Assembly (NCBI RefSeq): GCF_004193175.1
Contig: NZ_SAUH01000001.1
Coordinates: 2,397,501 to 2,461,500 of the forward strand
DNA: 64,000 bases
Origin: Streptomyces sp. RFCAC02
Lineage (GTDB): Bacteria > Actinomycetota > Actinomycetes > Streptomycetales > Streptomycetaceae
Reading direction: 5' to 3'
The position numbers and the translations under genes are program-made. Shown piece after piece: positions 44,784 to 52,874 of the stretch. Each line of letters begins with the position of its first letter. Positions within the stretch are counted from its first letter, which is position 1. The notes beneath the pieces were generated by a model. That model was not told the origin of the DNA and searched no databases. It saw only the letters and a list, made by a program, of their open reading frames with translations.

Positions 44784-46232
44784 ATGACAGCGCAGACTCC
44801 CCCGGCGCGGCCTCCGGCGGCGCGCCCCCCGCTGCGGCACTCACTGCTCGCCCTGCTGCTGTCCGCCGCCCTGGCGGGAGCCGCGTGGTCCGCGGCCGTC
44901 ATGACCGCCCCCGACGACTACGTCCGCCCCCTCGCCGCCGGCGCGGCCGTCGCCGGTGTCGCCCTGTGCGCCGCGGTGGTGCTCGCCGTCCGGGCGGCCG
45001 GCCGGCACCGCGCGCTGCTCGCCGAGGTCGAACGGGAACGGGCCGTGGCCGACGCGTTCGCCGGGGAGACCGTGCCCGCCCTGGTCGCCCGGCTCAGGAC
45101 CGGGACGCCCCCCGAGAAGGCGCTCGCCGCGCTCCCCGAGCCCCCCGACGACAACGCCCGCCGGATCATGCGCCTCCTGGCCACGGAGATCGCGCGCAGC
45201 GAGACCGCCAAGGCCGCCGCGACCGCCGCCTGCGCGAACGCCGCCGCCCGTATGCAGGCCCTCGCCACCAGCACCCTGGCGAGCCTGCGCGAGATGGAGC
45301 ACCGGCACACCGACGAGGCCGTCCTCGAAGACCTGCTCGACCTCGACCACCGCACCGCGCAGGCGGGCCGTCTCGCCGACAGCATCGCCGTCCTGACCGG
45401 CGCGCGGTCCGGACGCCGCTGGCCGCGCCCCATCGCCGTCGAGAGCGTCCTGCGGGGCGCCATGAGCCGCATCAGCGGCTACCGCAGGGTGCGCCTGCAC
45501 TCCGCGCTCGACGTGTCGGTCGCCGGCCACGCCGCCGAGGGCGTCATCCACGCCCTCGCCGAACTCCTCGACAACGCCACGAACTTCTCCCCGCCCACCA
45601 GCGAGGTCCACGTCTACACCGAGGCGGTCCCGGCGGGCATCGTCATCACGGTCGAGGACAGCGGCCTCGTGATGGGCGAGGGCGCGCTGCGCCGCGCCGA
45701 GGCGGCGGTGGCCGGCGAGGCCCTCGACCTCACCACCCTGGCGGGCACGCGGCTCGGGCTCGCGGTCGTCGGGGCGCTGTCCCGCCGGCACGGCCTGTCC
45801 GTGTCGTTCCGGCCCTCGGCGCGCGGCGGTACGGGCGCGCTGCTGCTCGTACCGCAGGCCCTCGTCGTCCTGCCGGAGCCGGGCGACGGACGGCCCGGGG
45901 CCGCCCCCATCGAGACGGGCCGCACGGTGCGCACCAGGCCCGGCGGCCCGGCCCGTACGCCGCCGGCCGCCCCGCGCCCCACGGACATCGCCCGCGATCC
46001 CGACCGGCAGCCGGCCGCGCCGTCCGCGCCCGGCGGTCTCCCGAGGCGCCGCCGCGGCCGTACGCTCCCCGCGCGCACCACAGGCGCGGACCGTGAACCA
46101 CGCGCCCTCCCGGGCAGTTCCCCCTCCCCCACCGCATCCGCCGCCCGGCTCGGCGCCTTCCACCGCGCCGCCAAGGGCGTCACCGCACGACCCGACCGCC
46201 CCGCAACGCCACCGGAGGAGACCGCCCCATGA
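44784..46232 (+). CDS. Conservon sensor-kinase-like protein (CvnA)
   Basis: A 482-residue protein with two membrane helices near the N terminus (about 19-38 and 48-67) and a HATPase_c domain. The domain shows the N box ELLDNATNFSPP, G1-like EDSGLVMG and RLGLAVVGALS. No phosphorylatable H-box is evident, as is usual for CvnA. A Pro/Arg-rich tail follows. Conservons couple CvnA, CvnB, CvnC and the GTPase CvnD in a membrane complex affecting development. The stop overlaps cvnB (ATGA). Confidence 0.88.
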   Translation: MTAQTPPARPPAARPPLRHSLLALLLSAALAGAAWSAAVMTAPDDYVRPLAAGAAVAGVALCAAVVLAVRAAGRHRALLAEVERERAVADAFAGETVPALVARLRTGTPPEKALAALPEPPDDNARRIMRLLATEIARSETAKAAATAACANAAARMQALATSTLASLREMEHRHTDEAVLEDLLDLDHRTAQAGRLADSIAVLTGARSGRRWPRPIAVESVLRGAMSRISGYRRVRLHSALDVSVAGHAAEGVIHALAELLDNATNFSPPTSEVHVYTEAVPAGIVITVEDSGLVMGEGALRRAEAAVAGEALDLTTLAGTRLGLAVVGALSRRHGLSVSFRPSARGGTGALLLVPQALVVLPEPGDGRPGAAPIETGRTVRTRPGGPARTPPAAPRPTDIARDPDRQPAAPSAPGGLPRRRRGRTLPARTTGADREPRALPGSSPSPTASAARLGAFHRAAKGVTARPDRPATPPEETAP

Positions 46233-46666
46233 CCGTCCCAACGTCGGCCGATGCCCAGGACCGGCTGGGCTGGCTCCTCGCCGGCCTGCTGACCCGCACA
46301 CCCGGCGCACGGCACGCCCTGCTCCTGTCCAGTGACGGCCTGCGGCTGAGCCGGTCGCCCGAGCTGACCGAGGACGCGGCCGACCAGCTCGCCGCCATCG
46401 CCGCCGGGATGCAGAGCCTCGCGCACGGCGCGTCCCTCGGGTTCGGCGACGGGACGGGCGGCGTGCGGCAGTCGATGACCGAGTTCCACGGCGGCCTGCT
46501 GTTCATCGTCGAGGCGGGCGAGGGCGCCCATCTGGCGCTGATCGCCGACGACGACGCCGACGCCGGCCTCGTCGGGCACACGATGCACGAGCTGGTGGAG
46601 CAGCTCGCCGACCACCTGTCCACCGCGCCCCGCGAGTCCACGGCCACGGGCGGCGGCGGAGCATGA
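46229..46666 (+). CDS. Roadblock/LC7-domain protein (CvnB)
   Basis: A 145-residue roadblock protein: LGWLLAGLLTRTPGARHALLLSSDGLRLSRS with the usual GVRQSMTEFHGGLLFIVEAGEGAHLALIA core in short blocks. Such proteins regulate small GTPases (MglB/CvnB). Linked by ATGA overlaps to both neighbours. Confidence 0.9.
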   Translation: MTVPTSADAQDRLGWLLAGLLTRTPGARHALLLSSDGLRLSRSPELTEDAADQLAAIAAGMQSLAHGASLGFGDGTGGVRQSMTEFHGGLLFIVEAGEGAHLALIADDDADAGLVGHTMHELVEQLADHLSTAPRESTATGGGGA

Positions 46667-47037
46667 CCGCCCCGGGCCGGGACGAGGACGACGACCCCGC
46701 GCGGCTCTTCACCCTCACCGGGGGCCGCGCGAAGGCGTCCGGCGCGGCTGCCGCGCTGGACCTGATCACCCTGGTCAGCAGCGTGGCCGAACCGGTCGCC
46801 GGCATGCCGTCGGAGCACGCGGCGGTCCTCCGCCTGTGCCGCAGACCGACGTCCGTGGCCGAGATCGCCGCACACATCCGCGTACCGATCGGCCTGGTGC
46901 GGATCATGCTCAGCGACCTGCTGGACAACGGCGCCATCACGATCCGCCCGCCCCGCACCGCCATGGCGGCGGACTCCGACACACTCCCCGACTCCGCACT
47001 CCTCCGACAGGTCCTCGTCGGCCTCCGCGATCTGTGA
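46663..47037 (+). CDS. DUF742 winged-helix protein (CvnC)
   Basis: A 124-residue DUF742 protein with LFTLTGGRAK near the N terminus and a winged-helix core (EHAAVLRLCRRPTSVAEIAAHIRVPIGLVRIMLSDLLDNG). It completes an A-B-C set. The GTPase CvnD expected next is absent: the following gene is cutA. Confidence 0.9.
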   Translation: MTAPGRDEDDDPARLFTLTGGRAKASGAAAALDLITLVSSVAEPVAGMPSEHAAVLRLCRRPTSVAEIAAHIRVPIGLVRIMLSDLLDNGAITIRPPRTAMAADSDTLPDSALLRQVLVGLRDL

Positions 47038-47080
47038 CCGCACGGCGGCGGAGCGCGGCTGTTCCCGCTAACGTCGGCGC

Positions 47081-47404
47081 ATGGCCGACTACATCACCGT
47101 GTTCACGACGACCGACGACCGCGAGGCCGCCGAGGAACTGGCCCGCTCGGCGGTCGAGGCACGCCTCGCCGCCTGCGCCCAGATCGACGGGCCGATCTCC
47201 AGCGTCTACTGGTGGGACGGCGCCGTGCAGAACGAGCAGGAGTGGCGCATCACCTACAAGACCCCGGCCTCGAAGTACGCCGACCTGGCGGCACACATCA
47301 AGGCCGGGCACACGTACGAGGTCCCCGAGATCATCGCCACCCCCATCACGGACGGCAGCCCCGACTACCTGTCCTGGCTGGACGACGAGACAGCCCCTCG
47401 CTGA
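47081..47404 (+). CDS. cutA: Divalent-cation tolerance protein CutA
   Basis: A 107-residue CutA1. It shows ITVFTTTDDREAAEELARSAVEARLAACAQI, YWWDGAVQNEQEWRITYKT and HTYEVPEIIATPI in order. CutA1 forms trimers related to PII proteins; its role in copper tolerance is weakly supported. Its last about 32 codons are repeated, with an 18-base deletion, at 50231-50314. Confidence 0.93.
   Translation: MADYITVFTTTDDREAAEELARSAVEARLAACAQIDGPISSVYWWDGAVQNEQEWRITYKTPASKYADLAAHIKAGHTYEVPEIIATPITDGSPDYLSWLDDETAPR
47308..47404 (+). repeat. cutA 3' end, left copy of a direct repeat
   Basis: CGGGCACACGTACGAGGTCC through the TGA matches 50231-50314 except for an 18-base in-frame gap (ATCATCGCCACCCCCATC) and two substitutions. 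The region between the copies is about 2.8 kb. Confidence 0.85.
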
Positions 47405-47502
47405 CGCGTTCCGGCCGGGCACGTCAGCCGGCGCGTTCGGCTCCTGTGCCGCCTGCCTCCCCGAGCGGGGGCCTCGCCTCACGCACGCTGAGTAGGCACC
47501 CC

Positions 47503-47531
47503 TTGACAGTCGGGCACTGGGTGGGTGATCG
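47503..47531 (+). promoter_or_regulatory. Promoter of the DUF6879 module
   Basis: A consensus -35 TTGACA, a 17-base spacer and TGATCG, 41 bases before the first start codon of the module. Confidence 0.5.
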
Positions 47532-47571
47532 TCCGCAAGCAGGCGCAACCCATCTCGTGACGGAGGCCGCC

Positions 47572-47826
47572 ATGGCACTACGGTTCATCGGAATCGACCC
47601 TCATACAGACGGCGACGAATGCCCGACAGCATGGGTTGATGACGAGACCGCCGACATCGTCGTCCAGGGCTGGAAAGCAGACGACGCCACCACGGCCGAG
47701 TGCCTCGAAACGGGGAAGATCCCCGACAGCGAAGCCGTCGTCCGCGTCCCGGCCCGAATGGCCCCGGTTCTGAGGGAGGCATGCGATGCCGCCGAAGCCG
47801 CCGAGCTTCGCCGAGCAGCTCGCTGA
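47572..47826 (+). CDS. Small conserved Streptomyces protein, partner of DUF6879
   Basis: An 84-residue acidic protein (MALRFIGIDPHTDGDECPTAWVDD at its start, in two blocks, then ARMAPVLREACDAAE). From memory near-identical proteins precede DUF6879 and Scr1-type regulator genes in many Streptomyces. GGAGG lies before the ATG. It overlaps the next gene by 41 bases. Function unknown. Confidence 0.75.
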   Translation: MALRFIGIDPHTDGDECPTAWVDDETADIVVQGWKADDATTAECLETGKIPDSEAVVRVPARMAPVLREACDAAEAAELRRAAR

Positions 47827-48310
47827 CTGCACACAGTCGGCCGTGCATCTGGAGATGCGCGACGCCTACGGCATCGCCGACGAGGCCGAGGAGTTCGCCG
47901 CGTGGAAGACAGGAGACTCGGCCGGTCGGCATGACTGGCACGGACGACGGCGGGGCTGGCTCGACCTGGTGAGCGCTGCCGTCGAGCGCGGTGTCGTCAT
48001 GCGGCGCGCGAGGATTGTGTCCGAGCCCGTCAGTGACTACATCCGCTTCGAGCATGAGGGGACTCCCCTCAACATCGAAGCGGGCGAGGACGTGCGCTGG
48101 CTGCCGCGCCGCCGTGCGTCCGATCTCGCGTTGCCGGGGAACGACTTCTGGCTCTTCGACGAGCGGGTGGTCCGGTTCAACCACTTCACGGGCGACGGCG
48201 CGAGCGGCGGCCCGGAAGTCGTGGACGACCCGGCCGTCGTCAAGCTGTGCGCGGTGGCGTTCGCGGCAGTCTGGGAGCGGGCCGTTCCACACGCCGAGTA
48301 CCGCGTCTGA
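47786..48310 (+). CDS. DUF6879-family protein
   Basis: A 174-residue protein. HLEMRDAYGIADEAEEF, RARIVSEPVSDYIRFEHEGT, EDVRWLPRRRASDLALPGNDFWLFD and VWERAVPHAEY are the family blocks. The pattern RWLPRR..DLALPGNDFW suggests a compact enzyme-like or effector fold, but no catalytic role is established. GAGGGAGG precedes the ATG, inside the upstream gene, so translation is coupled. Likely the effector partner of the HTH regulator next to it. Confidence 0.82.
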   Translation: MPPKPPSFAEQLADCTQSAVHLEMRDAYGIADEAEEFAAWKTGDSAGRHDWHGRRRGWLDLVSAAVERGVVMRRARIVSEPVSDYIRFEHEGTPLNIEAGEDVRWLPRRRASDLALPGNDFWLFDERVVRFNHFTGDGASGGPEVVDDPAVVKLCAVAFAAVWERAVPHAEYRV

Positions 48311-48331
48311 CACTCCGACTGCACCAACGCC

Positions 48332-49183
48332 GTGCCCGCATCGTCCTCGTCCAGTGCGCAAGAGGCGCGCCGCGCGCTCGCGGCGCGCCTGCGGGAGATA
48401 CGACTCGACGCCGGCCTCACCGGCCGTGAGGTGTCGGCGCAGTGCGGCTGGCACGCATCCAAGACCACGCGGCTGGAGAAGGGACAGGCCGCGCCGTCGG
48501 ACGCGGACATACGCGCCTGGTGCACCGCGTGCGGCGTTCCGGGACGCGCACCGGATCTGATCGCCGCGTCCCGGGACATCGACTCGATGTACATCGAGTG
48601 GAAGCGACTCCAACGCGGCGGACTCCGGCGGTTGCAGGAGTCACGCGTTCCGCTGTACGAGAGCACGCGCCTGTTCCGGACGTACTCCTCGCACGTGATG
48701 CCAGGTCTGCTGCAGACACCGGAGTACGCCTCCGCGCTGCTGTCCGCGATCGCCGAGTTCCGAGGGACCCGCAACGATGTCGCCGAGGCTGTCGAGGCGC
48801 GCATGGCCCGCTCCGGCGTGACCCGTCAGGGGCGCGCGCGCTTCGTCATGCTGATCGAGGAGGCGGTCCTGCGGTCGCAGATCGGGGAGCCCGCCGTCAT
48901 GGCGGGCCAACTCGGGCATCTGCTGTCGGCCATGGCGTTGCCGGCCGTGTCGCTGGGGATCATCCCGTTCGCCACTCGCGCGCGCAGGATGTGGACCGTG
49001 GAGGCGTTCACGATGTTCGATGACCGGCGCGTGCACGTCGAGCTGCTGGCCGCGCAGGTGACGGTGACCGCTCCGGGCGAAGTCGCGCTGTACGTCGAGG
49101 CACACGCCCGCCTGCTGCAGCAGGCGGTGTACGGAGACCGTGCGCGTCATCTGATCACGGCCGCGATTGAGGCTCTGGGGTGA
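48332..49183 (+). CDS. Scr1-family (DUF5753) HTH regulator, antitoxin-like
   Basis: A 283-residue protein with an N-terminal XRE HTH (LREIRLDAGLTGREVSAQCGWHASKTTRLEKGQ, about 20-55) and a DUF5753 C-terminal domain (YSSHVMPGLLQTPEYASALL, FVMLIEEAVLRSQIG). Scr1-type proteins regulate or neutralise a small DUF397 partner. No DUF397 gene is present here; DUF6879 takes its place. Translation starts at GTG with a weak ribosome site. Confidence 0.85.
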   Translation: MPASSSSSAQEARRALAARLREIRLDAGLTGREVSAQCGWHASKTTRLEKGQAAPSDADIRAWCTACGVPGRAPDLIAASRDIDSMYIEWKRLQRGGLRRLQESRVPLYESTRLFRTYSSHVMPGLLQTPEYASALLSAIAEFRGTRNDVAEAVEARMARSGVTRQGRARFVMLIEEAVLRSQIGEPAVMAGQLGHLLSAMALPAVSLGIIPFATRARRMWTVEAFTMFDDRRVHVELLAAQVTVTAPGEVALYVEAHARLLQQAVYGDRARHLITAAIEALG

Positions 49184-49269
49184 CCGGCCGCAACTACGCG
49201 CAACTCGCTGGGTGGTGAACCCTCCGGGCTCCTACGGTCGTGCGCACGAACTTCCTCGGGGAGGCGCCC

Positions 49270-49431
49270 ATGGCCACCATCGACCCGGTCCCACGACCCG
49301 CGCCCGTGCGGGACGAGGACCCCCGCATCACCGTCATCACCGGCCTCGAAGGGCCGGTGATGCCGCTCGGCTCCGCGCTGCCGGACACGCCGGCCGACGA
49401 GGACACGGACGGCCCGGGGACCGCGTCGTGA
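49270..49431 (+). CDS. Short Pro-rich peptide, module copy 1
   Basis: A 53-residue peptide: MATIDPVPRPAPVRDEDPR, then ITVITGLEGPVMPLGS and an acidic tail with DEDTDGPG. GGGGAGG stands seven bases before the ATG. The stop overlaps the next GTG (GTGA). A homologue at 52701 shares MAT-x2-P-x-P-x-PAP, ITGLxGP and the Asp-rich tail. There is no signal peptide. Possible roles are a cognate peptide or chaperone for the coupled zinc protein. Confidence 0.6.
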   Translation: MATIDPVPRPAPVRDEDPRITVITGLEGPVMPLGSALPDTPADEDTDGPGTAS

Positions 49432-50180
49432 GCCTGGACCCGCGCTGCGGTGGGTGCGGCACGACCGGTCCGGCGCTGACGGCGATCTCCCTCATGCCGT
49501 CCGGCTCGGGCGGCGGCTGGTCGGAGCACGCGTGCCGTCCCTGCCTGCTGGCTTGTCGTCTCATCCCGGTCGTGCATCATCCGGTGTCGAGTTGGGGTGA
49601 GCCGCACCAGTGGCCGGACGAGGTACCGGACGACCTGGTGGAGCGGCTCGCCGACCTGGCGCCGGGTGTCGTGTTGCAGCCGATCGTCACCCGCCTGTTC
49701 CGCGCAGCCCGTGCGAAGGCCCAGCACGGGATCACAGCAGCCGTGGACGAACTGCAGGCAGCCGTCGATGCTGCGCCGGGGCCGTTGTGCATGTATTGCG
49801 AGACCACCGGCGAGCCGCTGATCACCGTCGCCGCCGGGGAGGCGACCGCCGGTCCCGGGCGTGGGTTCCAGGCGTGCCGGGACTGCCTGGTCGAACAGCG
49901 GCTTGTTCCGTTCCTCGCCCACCCGAGCAGCAGCCGTGGCGACCTCCACTACTGGCCCGACATCGTCCCCACCGACCTCGTACGGCGACTCGCCGACCTG
50001 GACGAGGACCAGTTGGCCGACGTACAGCCCGCCGTGGACCGACTCTGGCCCGCCGCCACCCTCGCCACCGCACGGACGACCGCCGACCTGGAACGCGACG
50101 CCGCCCGAGCCATCGCCGCCGACGCCGTCGACGTCCTGCACACCGCCGTCCGCGACGTCGTACCCGAGACCGACCGATGA
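49428..50180 (+). CDS. Two-zinc-knuckle protein, module copy 1
   Basis: A 250-residue protein of two related halves. Each half has C-x2-C, then a loop, then A-C-x2-C-L-x4-RL-x-P, H-P-x-SS, H-x-WPD-x-VP-x-DLV-x-RLADL. The cysteines are C7/C10/C36/C39 and C121/C124/C150/C153. This looks like a duplicated treble-clef zinc domain plus helix; no catalytic motif is evident. It is 85-90% identical by eye to the product of 52871. It is coupled by overlaps to a short peptide gene before and a tiny gene after. I do not recognise the family. Confidence 0.7.
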   Translation: MSLDPRCGGCGTTGPALTAISLMPSGSGGGWSEHACRPCLLACRLIPVVHHPVSSWGEPHQWPDEVPDDLVERLADLAPGVVLQPIVTRLFRAARAKAQHGITAAVDELQAAVDAAPGPLCMYCETTGEPLITVAAGEATAGPGRGFQACRDCLVEQRLVPFLAHPSSSRGDLHYWPDIVPTDLVRRLADLDEDQLADVQPAVDRLWPAATLATARTTADLERDAARAIAADAVDVLHTAVRDVVPETDR

Positions 50181-50314
50181 CCGCAGCCTGGACCGTCCTC
50201 ACCCTGACCGGCGCCGGACTCACCGCACGGACCGGGCACACGTACGAGGTCCCCGAGACAGACGGCAGCCCCGACTACCTGTCCTGGCTGGACGACGAGA
50301 CAGCCCCGCGCTGA
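50177..50314 (+). CDS. Chimeric 45-residue ORF: tiny membrane peptide joined to the CutA tail
   Basis: The first 20 residues (MTAAWTVLTLTGAGLTARTG) match the start of the 38-residue membrane peptide encoded at 53620. From HTYEVPE on, it is the C terminus of CutA minus six residues. The junction falls in a CCGGG shared by both parents. The ATG overlaps the upstream stop (ATGA). It is probably a recombination product; whether it is functional is unknown. Confidence 0.6.
   Translation: MTAAWTVLTLTGAGLTARTGHTYEVPETDGSPDYLSWLDDETAPR
50231..50314 (+). repeat. cutA 3' end, right copy of the direct repeat
   Basis: Matches 47308-47404 except for an 18-base deletion and two substitutions, and keeps the cutA reading frame and stop. 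Confidence 0.85.
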
Positions 50315-50353
50315 CCCGCCCGCACGCCGGCTCGGCGCGGTTACCCTGCCGTC

Positions 50354-51016
50354 ATGATCCGTGCGGTGATGTTCGACGTCGGCGAGTGCCTGGTGGACGA
50401 GACGCGGGAGTACGGGACGTGGGCCGACTGGCTCGGCGTTCCCCGGCATACGTTCGCCGCCACGTTCGGTGCGGTCATCGCCCGGGGGCAGGACTACCGC
50501 GAGACGTTCCAGGTGTTCCGGCCGGGCTTCGACCTGTCCGAGGAGCGCGAGAGGCGTGCGGCGGCCGGGCAGCCCGAGAGTTACGGCGAGGACGACCTCT
50601 ACCCGGACGTCCGCCCGGCGCTCGCTGCGCTGCGCGCGGCGGGACTGTGGCTCGGCATCGCGGGCAACCAGACCGTCCGCTCGGGGCGCATCCTGCGCGA
50701 ACTGTTCACGCCGGACGTGGACCTGATCGCCACGTCCGACGACTGGGGCGTGAGCAAGCCGGACCCCGCCTTCTTCCGACGCGCCGTCGACACGGCCCCG
50801 GTGGACGCCCGCGAACTGCTCTATGTGGGCGATCGTCTGGACAACGACGTCCTGCCAGCGGCGGCGGCCGGAATGCGGACGGCGTTGATCCGCCGTGGCC
50901 CGTGGGGCGTGATCCAGCAACACAACCCCGCGACCTCCCGGGCAACGATGCGGATCGACGGCCTCCACGAACTGCCTGAGCGCATCGCCAAGTTCAACGC
51001 CGAGACAGCGCACTGA
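50354..51016 (+). CDS. HAD-superfamily hydrolase
   Basis: A 220-residue HAD phosphatase. Motif I is VMFDVGECLVD; the second acidic residue of the usual DxD is Gly, so its phosphohydrolase chemistry may differ. GIAGNQT (motif II), KPDPAFF (motif III Lys) and GDRLDND (motif IV) are present. The substrate is unknown. Its 3' end overlaps a regulator remnant on the other strand. Confidence 0.85.
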   Translation: MIRAVMFDVGECLVDETREYGTWADWLGVPRHTFAATFGAVIARGQDYRETFQVFRPGFDLSEERERRAAAGQPESYGEDDLYPDVRPALAALRAAGLWLGIAGNQTVRSGRILRELFTPDVDLIATSDDWGVSKPDPAFFRRAVDTAPVDARELLYVGDRLDNDVLPAAAAGMRTALIRRGPWGVIQQHNPATSRATMRIDGLHELPERIAKFNAETAH

Positions 51017-51254
51017 CCGTGGTGGACCAGTCGTAGAGCCGATCATCCAGCGCCCGGACGCACGCCTCGCCCTCCCACGGCTGGAGCGCGCGCCGCACTT
51101 CGCGAACGCGGTCCATGCCCATCGCGTACCAGGTGACGGCCAACTGGTCGAACGCTTCCCCCGCATACCGACACGCGTCCGCCGACTGCCCGGCGGCGGC
51201 TTCGACGGGAACGACCGTGGCGGCGACCGAGCACGGCGGCCTGCCTCTGTTCAC
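50994..51254 (-). pseudogene. C-terminal fragment of an HTH/TPR-type regulator
   Basis: The frame encodes QSADACRYAGEAFDQLAVTW, YAMGMDRVREVRRAL and ALDDRLYDWSTTVSAL, the usual C terminus of long TPR-containing regulators in Streptomyces. No HTH or TPR body remains upstream, where a complete regulator gene ends at 51328. It is 86 codons of a protein normally several hundred residues long. Confidence 0.6.
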
Positions 51255-51327
51255 TCGTCGTCAGCGATGCGATGTGCTCGCGGCTGAGCAGCGAAGCCGG
51301 TCCCGCCGAGGAGGAACAAGCCGTTCG

Positions 51328-52581
51328 TCACGCCGGGTGCGAGTCGTACCAGGTGTCGAGCAGCTCACCGACCGCCGGGGTGTCCCGGTGCATCCCGAAC
51401 GCGCCGAGAGTGTCTCTGAGCATGGCGTCCGTGCGCGGCGATGCCGTCCGGGCAGCCAGCTCGGCTGCCCGCCGGGCGGAAGTGGCTGCCCCCTCGACCT
51501 CGCCTGCGCCCAATCGCGCATCCGCCAACCAGCAGTGCAGCAGTGACATCTCCCGGGCGTGCGTGTCGTCGTAGGGCGCCGTCAATGTCTCGAAAACGGC
51601 ACCAGCGCGGTCGTGGCGCCCGAGCGCCGACCAGACGCGGCCCGCCATGATCATGGACTCGTCGCGGTTGATCCAGTAGACGGTGTCGGGCTCGTCATCG
51701 GACGCATCGTCGCGCCGGTCGTGAGCCTCCTGTCCGATACCCAGGGCTCGTTCGGCGCCCGTCACGTCGCCGGTGCGGGCGCAGGCCCAGGCGAGCCGGT
51801 CGGCCAGAACGACCCGCACCGCCGGAATCGCGCCTCGCGCGTTGGCGAGCGACGCGCGGGCCATCGCCACTCCTTCGGCGGGGTGTTCGGACGACGCGGT
51901 CAGGTAGGACAGTTCAGACAGGGCCGTGGCGCCGAGAGTGCGGTCCCCGGATCGGTTGGCTGCGTTCGCCGCCGCGAGCGCGAGGCGCCGTGCCTGCTCG
52001 CCGTGCCCGGCGTCGAAGGCCGTCCAGGCGGCGAACTGGTACAGCTCTCCGAGCGTGCCGAGCAGTTGCCGGCCCACGTCCTCTGTGTAAGTGCCCGAAG
52101 CGGCCAGGCCCGCGAGGTGGCCGATCTCCCGGACCGCCAGCGGATGGACAGCGGCGCCCCCGCTGTAGTCGTCCAGTCGGCGCAGGTCCACCAGCCGCGC
52201 CCTCGCACGCTCCACATCCGAGCGGCCGAGTCGGCGGCCCATGGCTGTCGCGGGGGCACCGAGGGCGACTCCGGCGACGGCGCTTGCTCCGATGAACTGG
52301 CGGCGGTCCACAGGCAACTCCTCCGGGCTCTCAACCTCTTGGATACCCGCAGACTGCGCGGTCTCACCAAGGTAACCGTTCAAGGAAACGCCGAGAACCC
52401 GCTCAAGGTGCGGGCGCCACACGGTGGGACACCTGAGCCCTTTCTCCCATCGGTAGACCTGATTCCGGCCCGGGCCGTCCGTGGGAGCGCGACCTGCCGA
52501 AACGGCCAGGCGGGCGGACAATCCCTCCTGCGTCAAGCCGCGCGCCACCCGCGCGGACCGGATGCGGTCCGCATCATTCAC
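51328..52581 (-). CDS. XRE-type HTH regulator with TPR repeats
   Basis: A 417-residue protein. HTH at about 5-60 (RIRSARVARGLTQEGLSARL, then QVYRWEKGLRCPT). A Tat-like RRQFIGASAVAGVALGAPA stretch near residue 92 is typical of this group and does not imply export. Helical TPR-like repeats fill the rest. Start GTG. It is divergent from module copy 2, its probable target, across about 120 bases. Confidence 0.83.
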   Translation of the reverse strand: MNDADRIRSARVARGLTQEGLSARLAVSAGRAPTDGPGRNQVYRWEKGLRCPTVWRPHLERVLGVSLNGYLGETAQSAGIQEVESPEELPVDRRQFIGASAVAGVALGAPATAMGRRLGRSDVERARARLVDLRRLDDYSGGAAVHPLAVREIGHLAGLAASGTYTEDVGRQLLGTLGELYQFAAWTAFDAGHGEQARRLALAAANAANRSGDRTLGATALSELSYLTASSEHPAEGVAMARASLANARGAIPAVRVVLADRLAWACARTGDVTGAERALGIGQEAHDRRDDASDDEPDTVYWINRDESMIMAGRVWSALGRHDRAGAVFETLTAPYDDTHAREMSLLHCWLADARLGAGEVEGAATSARRAAELAARTASPRTDAMLRDTLGAFGMHRDTPAVGELLDTWYDSHPA

Positions 52582-52700
52582 GGCTCCCCCACTGATGTGC
52601 TGGACGACAACTGGACGACAGTGGCCGACAGTCTGGCAGCTCGCTCCGCTACGCGCCTGGTCGTTGACTCATCGTGACCCCTACGAAGGTCGGTGAGAAC

Positions 52701-52874
52701 ATGGCGACGACCGCCCCCCTGCCCCCGCCCGCGCCTTCCTGGATGCCACTGCTCCAGGTCCTGTACGTCCCGCCCCGCCCCACGATCACTGGCCTGCCGG
52801 GGCCACTGACGCCGTCCCCGCCGCCGGACGCATCGGACGGCCAGGACACGGACGAGTCGGAGGCGGGGGCGTGA
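52701..52874 (+). CDS. Short Pro-rich peptide, module copy 2
   Basis: A 57-residue peptide: MATTAPLPPPAPSWMPLLQ, then RPTITGLPGPLTPSPPP and an acidic tail DGQDTDESEAGA. It is homologous to the peptide at 49270 in ends and ITGLxGP core, but with a different middle. GGTGAG precedes the ATG. It overlaps the next gene (GTGA). Confidence 0.6.
   Translation: MATTAPLPPPAPSWMPLLQVLYVPPRPTITGLPGPLTPSPPPDASDGQDTDESEAGA

Noticed and set aside
50354..51016. HAD hydrolase as part of the integrated module
   Set aside because: It lies outside the right cutA copy and has ordinary base use, so membership cannot be supported.
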